In this document: positions 31,821-38,972 of the stretch, one piece after another
How positions within the stretch are numbered: position 1 is the first letter of the stretch
Layout: every line of letters starts with the position of its first letter
Assembly (NCBI GenBank): GCA_902788735.1
Contig: CADALJ010000003.1
Coordinates: forward strand, 1-40,049
Length of the DNA stretch: 40,049 nucleotides
Origin: an uncultured Erysipelotrichaceae bacterium
Lineage (GTDB): Bacteria > Bacillota_I > Bacilli_A > RF39 > UBA660
Direction of reading: 5' to 3'
Notes under the pieces: generated by a model
What the model was told of the DNA's origin: nothing
Seen by the model: the letters and a program-made list of their open reading frames with translations, nothing else
Databases searched by the model: none
Position numbers and translations under genes: made by a program

Positions 31821-33269
31821 ATGAAAAAACTAAGTGAATTATATGATAATGTTTTAGAAGATGTGGAAGTTACGGGAATTAGTATTAATTCTAAAGAAAT
31901 AGAAAAGGGTAATTTATTTGTTTGTACTATGGGTGTAACAGCTGATAGACATGATTTTATAGATGAGGCTATTAAAAATGGAGCTAGTGCGATTGTGGTT
32001 AGTCGTGATGTAGGTGAAAAATCCGTTCCTATAATTAAAGTAAATGATACTAACAAAGAGTTACCTTATTTATGTCAAAGATTTTATGATTATCCTGATC
32101 GTCAACTTACTATGATAGGAGTTACTGGTACTGATGGTAAAACAACTACAACAACAATTATTCAAACATTAATTGGTAGTGACTTATGTGGATATATTGG
32201 TACTAATGGTAGAAGTTGTGCTAAGTTTACTGGAGATAATCCTAATACTACACCTGATGCCCAAAACCTTTATATGTATTTATCAGAATTTGTAGGATAT
32301 GGTTGTAAGTATGCATCTATTGAAACAAGTAGTGAAGCTTTCTTTAGAGGTAGACTTCAAGCTATGAAGTTTGATATTTCAGCAATTACTAATGTAACTA
32401 GTGAGCATTTGAATATCCATGGATCTTTTGAAAATTACTTAGAAAGTAAATTAAAATTATTTAGTCAGACTAAAGAAGATGGATATTGTATAGTTAATAA
32501 TGATGATAAGTATTCAGAAGAATTTAAGAAGGCAGCTAATGGTAAAGTATTAACTTATGGTAAAGATAAGGATAATGATTTAGTAATAAAAGATTTTAAA
32601 GTATATCCAGATCATACTGATATAGTATTTAATTATTTAGGAGAAGATCTTATAATAAATAGTCCATTATTAGGGGACTTTAATGTTTATAATTTAGCTT
32701 GTGCATTATTATGTGTATTTGCTTTAGGATTTAAGTTTGATGAAGTAAAAAATAAAATTAGTGATATTAAAGTAAGTGGTAGACTAGAATTACTTGATAC
32801 TAAAACACCTTATTATGTAATGGTAGATTATGCCCATACTCCTAATGGTATTAGTAATTTATTAAACTTTGTTCATACATTAGATATTAATAGAAGTATA
32901 GTAGTTATTGGTCAAGCTGGAGAGCGTGATCCATATAAAAGACCTAAAGTAGGAAATGCCGTTGTTGAAAATGCAAGCTATGCAATATTCTGTTATGAAG
33001 ATCCTCGTAGTGAAGATCCTATGGCTATATGTCAAGATATAATTAGAGAGTTAAAAGAAACTCATGATAATTATGAAATAGTTATTGATAGGAGTGAAGC
33101 TATTCAAAAAGCTATTGATATGGCAAATGATGGTGATATGGTTTTAATACTTGGAAAAGGTAATGAAACATATGAAAAACTTAAGACGGGAACAATTTAT
33201 TTTAATGATATAGAAGAGGCTTATAAAGCAGTAAGTATACGTAAAACAAAAGAGGAAATTACTAATTAG
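31821..33269 (+). CDS. murE: UDP-MurNAc-tripeptide synthetase MurE
   Basis: 482 aa Mur ligase that adds the third amino acid of the peptidoglycan stem. Domain 1 opens VTGISINSKEIEKGNLFVC; ATP loop GTDGKTTT (103-110, K107); TTPDAQNLY for UDP-MurNAc; SEHLNIHG; ligase domain 3 with DYAHTPNGI and VIGQAGERDPYKRP. The amino-acid selecting motif, usually DNPR (meso-DAP) or D-D/N-P-N/A (Lys), reads EDPR at 393-396; the Arg points to meso-diaminopimelate but the rest is unusual. The gene stop lies in the terminator loop. Confidence 0.93.
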   Translation: MKKLSELYDNVLEDVEVTGISINSKEIEKGNLFVCTMGVTADRHDFIDEAIKNGASAIVVSRDVGEKSVPIIKVNDTNKELPYLCQRFYDYPDRQLTMIGVTGTDGKTTTTTIIQTLIGSDLCGYIGTNGRSCAKFTGDNPNTTPDAQNLYMYLSEFVGYGCKYASIETSSEAFFRGRLQAMKFDISAITNVTSEHLNIHGSFENYLESKLKLFSQTKEDGYCIVNNDDKYSEEFKKAANGKVLTYGKDKDNDLVIKDFKVYPDHTDIVFNYLGEDLIINSPLLGDFNVYNLACALLCVFALGFKFDEVKNKISDIKVSGRLELLDTKTPYYVMVDYAHTPNGISNLLNFVHTLDINRSIVVIGQAGERDPYKRPKVGNAVVENASYAIFCYEDPRSEDPMAICQDIIRELKETHDNYEIVIDRSEAIQKAIDMANDGDMVLILGKGNETYEKLKTGTIYFNDIEEAYKAVSIRKTKEEITN

Positions 33270-33285
33270 AATTTCCTTTTTCTTT
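33253..33285 (+). terminator. murE terminator overlapping stop codon
   Basis: AGGAAATT / AATTTCCT (33253-33260 with 33270-33277), loop includes the TAG stop, then T-rich. Confidence 0.8.
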
Positions 33286-33291
33286 GTTTCA

Positions 33292-33316
33292 TGATATATT
33301 TGTAATGGTGAAATAC
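33292..33316 (+). promoter_or_regulatory. promoter of vanZ-like/flippase operon
   Basis: TGA-TATATT (-10 at 33295-33300), exactly 16 nt before the ATG at 33317 with GGTGA between. Confidence 0.5.
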
Positions 33317-33763
33317 ATGAAGAAAATAATAAAATTATTATTAGTATTAATAGTAATGGTAATTATATTTATGTTTTCTAGTGAAAATGATGTTAAATCT
33401 ACTAAGAAGTCAGATGGTATAATTATTAGAACTACTGAGTTTATATTAAATAGAAAATTAACAGATAAAGAAAAAGAATTATATATAGATAAATATGTAG
33501 TAGTAGTTAGAAAGACTGCTCATTTTACGATATATTTCCTATTAGGTTTATTCTTTTGTAGTTTCTTAAAAGAATTTGATTTTAATAATAAAAAGTTATT
33601 AATATATACTATTTTATTTGTATTTTTATATGCTTGTAGTGATGAGATTCATCAATTATTTATTAAAGGTAGAAGTGGAGAAATACTTGATGTATTAATT
33701 GATACATTGGGGGGATTTACTTCAAGTTTTATATATACTAGATTTAGGAGGAAGAAATTATGA
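33317..33763 (+). CDS. VanZ-like membrane protein
   Basis: 148 aa, about four membrane helices. Family features: an N-terminal helix ending IFMFSSE, the RKTAHFTIYFLLGL box (conserved K-x-x-H-x-x-x-Y/F), then YACSDEIHQLFIKGRSGEILDVLIDTLGG, the VanZ signature. VanZ homologues confer low-level teicoplanin resistance in some hosts, but most are of unknown function. A TTG at 33284 is open in frame but lacks a ribosome site; ATG 33317 follows GGTGAAA. Its stop overlaps the start of the flippase gene (ATGA), so the two are translationally coupled. Confidence 0.88.
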   Translation: MKKIIKLLLVLIVMVIIFMFSSENDVKSTKKSDGIIIRTTEFILNRKLTDKEKELYIDKYVVVVRKTAHFTIYFLLGLFFCSFLKEFDFNNKKLLIYTILFVFLYACSDEIHQLFIKGRSGEILDVLIDTLGGFTSSFIYTRFRRKKL

Positions 33764-35169
33764 ATAAGAAAAGACAACTTGCTAAGAATACATTAATTAT
33801 ATTTTTGGGAAAAGTATCTACACAGTTAATATCATTTTTCTTATTACCTTTATATACAGGCTATCTTGCAACTAAAGAATATGGACTTGTTGATTTAATT
33901 CAAACTTATGTAACTCTTTTAGTACCTATAATTACTTTAGAGTTAGAGATGAGTATCTTTAGATGGTTAATTGATTCTAGAGGTAAAGAGAAAGATACTA
34001 AGAAGCTTATTAGTAATAATTTCTTTGTGTTATTTATAAGTTTATCTATATTTAGTATTTTATATGTAATAGTAACTAGTTTTATTAATATACCATTTAG
34101 ATGGTTAATATTAGTAGATATAATTATATGTGTGTTATCAGGTAATTTTCTACAAATTGCTAGAGGATTTGGTAAGACACTTGATTTTTCTATTAGCTGT
34201 ATGTTAACTGGACTTACTACTGTTTTATCTAATATTATAATGATATGTCATTTTAATATGGGTGCAGATGGTATGATCATTTCTATGGCCTTAGCTAATT
34301 TTGTATGTACATTATATCTATTTATTAGATTAAAATTATATAGAATGATTAATTTTAAATTAGTTGATAAGAAATTATTAAAAGATATGTATAAGTATTC
34401 TATACCATTAATTCCAAATAATGTTAGTTGGTGGATAGTAAATGTATCTGACAGAACTATTATTTCATTTATATTAGGTAGTTCTTTTAATGGACTTTAT
34501 GCAATTAGTAATAAGTTTTCAACTATTATATCTAGTTTAACTGGAGTATTTAATTTAAGTTGGAGTGAGTCCGCAGCACTACATATTAATAGTCCTGATC
34601 GAGATGAGTTCTTTAGTGATGTATTTAATACTATTATGAAGTTATTTACGGCAATGGGAGTTGGAATGATTGCATGTATGCCATTTGTATTCCCATTACT
34701 TATTAATAGTAAGTATAATGATGCTTATAACTATATTCCATATTTAGTATTAGGTAGTGTATTTAATGTAGCAATATGTTTATATAGTCAAGTGTATTTA
34801 GCCAAGAAACTATCTAGGCAAGTTGCTACTACGGCTGTAATAGGTGCAGTTATAAATATATTAATAAATATAGTATTTATTAAATATATAGGTCTATATG
34901 CAGCAGCTATTTCTACTGCTATAAGTTATTTTGTAATGATGGTGTATCGTCATATTGATTTAAAGAAATATGTTAATATTAAAATTAGTAAAGGATTTAT
35001 AATTAATACTATTATTATATTTAGTTATTCAATATTTTTATATTACCAACATGATTTTATTCTTAATATAATAAACTTAGTGGTAGTAGTTTGTTATGCA
35101 TACTTAATTAATAGAAATTTTTTAAAGAGTGGATTAAATACAATATTTGGAAAACTAAAAAGACATTAA
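33760..35169 (+). CDS. polysaccharide flippase (Wzx/MATE-like)
   Basis: 469 aa with 12-14 membrane helices. N-terminus NTLIIFLGKVSTQLISFFLLPLYTGYLATKEYGLVDLIQTY is the standard opening of oligosaccharide or lipid-linked sugar flippases (RfbX/Wzx); the middle has YSIPLIPNNVSWWIVNVSDRTIISFILG, the mirrored second-half motif. It probably moves a lipid-linked wall or surface sugar across the membrane. Ribosome site AGGAGG inside vanZ; ATGA overlap. The 12-bp hairpin beginning right after its stop codon looks like its terminator. Confidence 0.88.
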   Translation: MNKKRQLAKNTLIIFLGKVSTQLISFFLLPLYTGYLATKEYGLVDLIQTYVTLLVPIITLELEMSIFRWLIDSRGKEKDTKKLISNNFFVLFISLSIFSILYVIVTSFINIPFRWLILVDIIICVLSGNFLQIARGFGKTLDFSISCMLTGLTTVLSNIIMICHFNMGADGMIISMALANFVCTLYLFIRLKLYRMINFKLVDKKLLKDMYKYSIPLIPNNVSWWIVNVSDRTIISFILGSSFNGLYAISNKFSTIISSLTGVFNLSWSESAALHINSPDRDEFFSDVFNTIMKLFTAMGVGMIACMPFVFPLLINSKYNDAYNYIPYLVLGSVFNVAICLYSQVYLAKKLSRQVATTAVIGAVINILINIVFIKYIGLYAAAISTAISYFVMMVYRHIDLKKYVNIKISKGFIINTIIIFSYSIFLYYQHDFILNIINLVVVVCYAYLINRNFLKSGLNTIFGKLKRH

Positions 35170-35202
35170 ACATATAATTACTTAGGTGATTATATGTTTT
35201 TT
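35170..35202 (+). terminator. hairpin covering flippase terminator, sigK -10, RBS and start codon
   Basis: 12-bp stem, ACATATAATTAC with GTGATTATATGT (35170-35181 with 35186-35197), one G.U pair, loop TTAG, followed by six T. It starts directly after the flippase stop. AGGTGA (35184-35189) and the ATG (35194) of the sigma gene are inside the loop and 3' arm. Confidence 0.75.
35173..35193 (+). promoter_or_regulatory. candidate sigK promoter
   Basis: TATAAT (35173-35178), part of CATATAAT, which also fits the CATAnnnT -10 of sporulation sigma factors E and K. It lies 15 nt before the ATG and on the 5' arm of the hairpin, so a transcript starting here would lack that arm. Confidence 0.45.
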
Positions 35203-35877
35203 ATTAATTTAATAAGAAGTTTATTTTGTTTTACTGGGAGTTACTCTAATGATCAATTTTTGGATCCTTTAAGTGAAGAAGAAGAAAAATATTGTATAGA
35301 GAATAAAGAAAGTGATATTACTTGTCGTAATAAACTTATAGAACATAATTTAAGATTAGTAGCTCATATAGTTAAAAAGTATGATACTAAATTAGTTTCA
35401 AGTGATGATTTAATAAGTATAGGGACTATTGGATTAATTAAAGGAGTAGATACTTTTAAAGATAAAAAAGGTGTTAAGATTACTACTTATTGTGCTAGAT
35501 GCATAGAAAATGAAATATTAATGTATTTTCGTAAGAATAATAAATATAGTAAAGATATTTCTATTAATGAAGCAGTTGGATTTGATAAAGATGGTAATGA
35601 AATAGAAATACAAGATATTATACAAGTAGAGAATACTGATTTTTGTGATGATATAGATTTAAAAGATAATATTAAGTCTTTATATAAGTATATTAATGTA
35701 TTAACTCCTAGAGAAAAGAGAATAATAATAAAAAGATATGGATTAGATAATACTCGTGAAGAGACTCAAAAAACAATATCTAAAAAGTTAGGTATTTCTA
35801 GGAGTTATGTTTCAAGAATTGAGAAACGTGCTTTAACTAAATTATTAAGAGAATTTATTAAAGATAAAGATAAATAG
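35194..35877 (+). CDS. sigK: sporulation-type sigma factor SigK with pro-sequence
   Basis: 227 aa sigma-70 family factor. It follows Bacillus SigK closely: LSEEEEKY, LIEHNLRLVAHIVKKY (region 2.1), DLISIGTIGLIKGVDTF, TTYCARCIENEILMYFR (2.3-2.4), GNEIEIQDI, and KLGISRSYVSRIEKRAL (region 4.2). The first 15 residues, MFFINLIRSLFCFTG, are hydrophobic and stand where Bacillus has the inhibitory membrane pro-sequence, which is cut just before the shared Ser-Tyr pair (here S16-Y17). In Bacillus it drives late mother-cell genes. No SpoIVF protease or other spore gene is in the window. Expression looks controlled by the hairpin at its start. Confidence 0.88.
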   Translation: MFFINLIRSLFCFTGSYSNDQFLDPLSEEEEKYCIENKESDITCRNKLIEHNLRLVAHIVKKYDTKLVSSDDLISIGTIGLIKGVDTFKDKKGVKITTYCARCIENEILMYFRKNNKYSKDISINEAVGFDKDGNEIEIQDIIQVENTDFCDDIDLKDNIKSLYKYINVLTPREKRIIIKRYGLDNTREETQKTISKKLGISRSYVSRIEKRALTKLLREFIKDKDK

Positions 35878-35892
35878 TTTCATAATCCATTC

Positions 35893-35921
35893 TTTACAAA
35901 AACTATTAATTTTTATATAAT
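35893..35921 (+). promoter_or_regulatory. sigma-A promoter of deacetylase gene
   Basis: TTTACA (35893-35898), 17-nt spacer, TATAAT (35916-35921). Confidence 0.8.
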
Positions 35922-35946
35922 TATATAGTATAAAGAGTGGTGTGAT

Positions 35947-37320
35947 ATGAAGAAAAAGATATTTTTAATTATCGGTTTAATTGTTTTATTTATAGTTATT
36001 ATAGGATTCTTATTATATGAATTTATACTTATGCCTAGCATTAGTTTAAAGGGTAAAAATCCAACTATAGTAAAATATCAATCTAAGTATGTTGAAAAAG
36101 GATATAAAGCTAGTTATTTAGGAAAAGATATTACTAAAAGTGTTAAAGTTAGAGGTAATGTTAATAGTAAAAAACTAGGTGAATATAAAATTAAATATAA
36201 AGTAAAGAGTGGAATGTTTACTCGCACTGTGATTAGAAAAGTATTAGTAAAAGATTTAGATAAACCTAAAATGGATATATCTAGTGATGATTATTATGTA
36301 TGTCCTGGAAGTGACTTTGTACCTGAAAAAGTAATTGCTACTGATAATTATGATAAAAAAGTTAAAGTTAAAAATATATTAAGTTCTGATAAAAAATCAG
36401 TTACTTATAGTGCTACTGATTCTAGTGGTAATACTACATCTATTACTAAAAAAGTTATTTATAAAGATAAAGAAGCTCCTAAGATTGAAGTTAATGGTGG
36501 AGAAGAAATGTATATTCAATTAGGAGATCAATTTGATGATCCCGGAGTAAAAGTTACTGATAATTGTGATGGTGAAATAAAGGATTATAAAAGAGATGGT
36601 AGTATTAATGCTAATGAATTAGGTGATTATACTATTACTTATACTGCTACTGATAAAGCAGGTAATACTAGTACTGCAACTCGTAAGATAATTGTATCTA
36701 ATGGAGTAATTTATTTAACATTTGATGATGGACCTAATAGTGGTACTACTAATGTAATTTTAGATATATTAAAAGAAGAAGGAGTAAAGGCTACTTTCTT
36801 TGTAACTAATAATGGACCTGATGAACTTATAAAACGTGAATATGATGAAGGACATACAGTAGCTCTTCATACTGCTAGTCATGATTATTCTATTGTGTAT
36901 GCTTCAGATGAGTCTTATTTCAATGATTTATATAGTGTTCAAAATAGAGTTAAAAGAATTACTGGATATGAAAGTAAGATAATTCGTTTTCCAGGTGGGG
37001 CTAGTAATACTGTTTCTAGACGTTACTCTAATGGTATTATGAGTCGTTTAACAAAAGAAGTAGTAAATCGTGGATTTAAATATTATGATTGGAATATATC
37101 CTCAGGGGACGCTGGCAGTACTACACAAGCTAGTGGGGTTTATAATAATGTTGTTAGTAGTTTAAGACATGATAGAGTTAATATGGTATTAATGCATGAT
37201 ATTAAACCATATACAAGAGATGCTATTAGAGATATTATTAGATATGGTAAGAATAATGGTTATAGATTTGAAAAGATTACAATGGATACTGAGATGATTA
37301 CTCAAAGGGTCAATAATTAG
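35947..37320 (+). CDS. membrane-anchored polysaccharide deacetylase with Ig-like domains
   Basis: 457 aa. An N-terminal helix (5-27) anchors it outside the membrane. Residues about 35-250 hold three immunoglobulin-like repeats of the DUF5011 type (DDPGVKVTDNCDGEI ... LGDYTITYTATDKAGN). The C-terminal NodB domain has the metal and catalytic motifs TFDDGP (258-263), H308 and H312 (HTASH), RFPGG (347-351), DWN and VLMHD (H417). It should remove acetyl groups from GlcNAc or MurNAc of peptidoglycan or a surface polymer. It follows sigK with its own promoter. Relatives include the spore-cortex enzyme PdaA, but this layout is the vegetative surface type. Confidence 0.9.
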   Translation: MKKKIFLIIGLIVLFIVIIGFLLYEFILMPSISLKGKNPTIVKYQSKYVEKGYKASYLGKDITKSVKVRGNVNSKKLGEYKIKYKVKSGMFTRTVIRKVLVKDLDKPKMDISSDDYYVCPGSDFVPEKVIATDNYDKKVKVKNILSSDKKSVTYSATDSSGNTTSITKKVIYKDKEAPKIEVNGGEEMYIQLGDQFDDPGVKVTDNCDGEIKDYKRDGSINANELGDYTITYTATDKAGNTSTATRKIIVSNGVIYLTFDDGPNSGTTNVILDILKEEGVKATFFVTNNGPDELIKREYDEGHTVALHTASHDYSIVYASDESYFNDLYSVQNRVKRITGYESKIIRFPGGASNTVSRRYSNGIMSRLTKEVVNRGFKYYDWNISSGDAGSTTQASGVYNNVVSSLRHDRVNMVLMHDIKPYTRDAIRDIIRYGKNNGYRFEKITMDTEMITQRVNN

Positions 37321-37346
37321 ACAAAATAGTTATTTTAATATATAAT
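37318..37346 (+). promoter_or_regulatory. promoter of yqeG-yqeH
   Basis: TAGACA (37318-37323, overlapping the previous stop), 17-nt spacer, TATAAT (37341-37346), 18 nt before the ATG. Confidence 0.75.
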
Positions 37347-37364
37347 ACTTGAGGAAGTGATTTT

Positions 37365-37886
37365 ATGGGATTATTTAGACCAAACATCTATAAGAAGACA
37401 ATTTATGATATAAATTATGATCTATTAAAAGAAAAAGGTATTAGATGTTTAATATTTGATCTTGATAATACTTTAGGTTTAATATCTCATAAGAATTGTC
37501 CTAGAGATGCTGTTAAATTAATAAATAAATTAAAGAAAGATTTTATAGTAGTTATTAGTTCTAATAATACTAAGAAAAGATTAAAACCTTATTTAGAAGA
37601 GTTAGGAATAGAAGGAACTTCATGGAGTATGAAACCTTCTATTAAGAGTTTAATTTATATTAAAGCTAAATATAAATTAAAAAAACGTGAAATGTGTATG
37701 ATAGGGGATCAAATAGTTACTGATGTACTAGCAGGTAATAGATTTAAAATTAAAACTATATTAGTTGATCCATTAGGAGATAAGGATTTAAAAATAACAG
37801 GGTTAAATAGAAAATTAGAGGCTAAGATAATAGCTAGGTATGAAAAAAAAGGATTATTTAGGCGAGGAAATTATTATGGAGAATGA
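37365..37886 (+). CDS. yqeG: HAD-family phosphatase YqeG
   Basis: 173 aa HAD phosphatase, IIIA type. Motif I LIFDLDNTL (nucleophile and acid Asp), motif II VISSNNTKKR, motif III lysine in MKPSIKSL and motif IV MIGDQIVTDVLAGNR. Homologues include phosphatidylglycerophosphate phosphatases, and the gene is regularly next to yqeH; the substrate is not settled. Ribosome site GAGGAAGTGA. Its last 11 nt overlap the start of yqeH. Confidence 0.9.
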   Translation: MGLFRPNIYKKTIYDINYDLLKEKGIRCLIFDLDNTLGLISHKNCPRDAVKLINKLKKDFIVVISSNNTKKRLKPYLEELGIEGTSWSMKPSIKSLIYIKAKYKLKKREMCMIGDQIVTDVLAGNRFKIKTILVDPLGDKDLKITGLNRKLEAKIIARYEKKGLFRRGNYYGE

Positions 37887-38886
37887 AAAAAAGTGTTTAG
37901 GTTGTGGTGTTACTTTACAAGATGTTAATGTACTACAAGAAGGTTATACTACAAGTTTAGAAAATGATCTTTGTCAAAGATGTTTTCGTATGAAAAATTA
38001 TGGTGAATATCAAGTAGTAACTAAGTCTAATGAAGAGTATTTAAATATATTAAAGGATGTAGCACTTACTAAAGATTTAGTTTTATATGTCACAGATTTA
38101 TTAAATTTAGAAGAAAACCTAGAAGAAATAAGAAATTTAATCCCTAATAAAATGATTCTAGTACTTAATAAGATAGATGTTTTACCTAAATCTGTTAAAG
38201 AAGAAAAAATAATTAGATATTTGGAGTCAATGAATATTCATTTTGAAGAAGTAATAGTTATTTCAGCTAATAAGAATTATAATATAGATTATTTATTGAA
38301 AAGAATTAAGTATCATCAAACAAGTAAAAATGTATATGTAGTAGGACATACTAATGCAGGAAAAAGTAGTTTAATTAATAAAATTATTAAAAATTATTCA
38401 GATAATACTCAAGAATTAACTATGTCACCACTTCCTTCTACTACTTTAAATATGATTACTATAGAGATAAATAATTATTTAACTTTAATAGACACTCCAG
38501 GTTTAGTAGAGAGTGGGTCTATATTAAATCAAGTAGATGAAAAGATGATGAAGAAAATAAGCCCTAAAAAAGAGATAAAACCTCGTACATATCAGTTAAG
38601 AAAAGGTCAATCTATAGTAATAGAAGATTTAATAAGAATAGATTATGTTGAAGGTGAAAAAAATAGTTTTACATTATTTATGTCTAATGATTTGAAAGTA
38701 AAAAGATTATTAAATTTATTTAATAATGAAGAATTATATGATAAAAATAAGATTACTTATAATATGAAATATGATGAAGATTTAGTTATTAGTGGTTTAG
38801 GTTTTATAAAAATAGTTAGTAAAGGTACAATAGATATTTATATAGATAAAGATGTCGAAACATTTACTAGACGTAGTTTAATATAG
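37876..38886 (+). CDS. yqeH: ribosome-assembly GTPase YqeH
   Basis: 336 aa circularly permuted GTPase that helps 30S ribosome assembly. N-terminal zinc finger C7, C10, C33, C36 (CLGC ... CQRC), then G motifs in permuted order: NKID (G4), ISAN (G5), GHTNAGKSSL (G1), PLPSTT (G2 region) and DTPG (G3), then a C-terminal RNA-binding part. An ATG at 37840 is open in frame but lies far inside yqeG without a ribosome site; ATG 37876 follows GCGAGGAAA. Overlap with yqeG suggests translational coupling. Closed by a strong terminator. Confidence 0.95.
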   Translation: MENEKKCLGCGVTLQDVNVLQEGYTTSLENDLCQRCFRMKNYGEYQVVTKSNEEYLNILKDVALTKDLVLYVTDLLNLEENLEEIRNLIPNKMILVLNKIDVLPKSVKEEKIIRYLESMNIHFEEVIVISANKNYNIDYLLKRIKYHQTSKNVYVVGHTNAGKSSLINKIIKNYSDNTQELTMSPLPSTTLNMITIEINNYLTLIDTPGLVESGSILNQVDEKMMKKISPKKEIKPRTYQLRKGQSIVIEDLIRIDYVEGEKNSFTLFMSNDLKVKRLLNLFNNEELYDKNKITYNMKYDEDLVISGLGFIKIVSKGTIDIYIDKDVETFTRRSLI

Positions 38887-38893
38887 TGTAAAT

Positions 38894-38930
38894 AAAATGT
38901 AAATTAACAAATAATTTACATTTTTTATTT
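38894..38930 (+). terminator. terminator of yqeG-yqeH
   Basis: 13-bp stem AAAATGTAAATTA / TAATTTACATTTT (38894-38906 with 38912-38924) and T-rich tail. Confidence 0.92.
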
Positions 38931-38972
38931 ATATATAAAAATATAATTGATAAAATAATAATAGGTGATAGT
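38928..38972 (+). promoter_or_regulatory. promoter/SD module of DUF6273 gene
   Basis: TTTATA (38928-38933), 17-nt spacer, TGA-TAAAAT (-10 at 38951-38956), then AGGTGATAGT; 16 nt from -10 to ATG. Confidence 0.6.
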
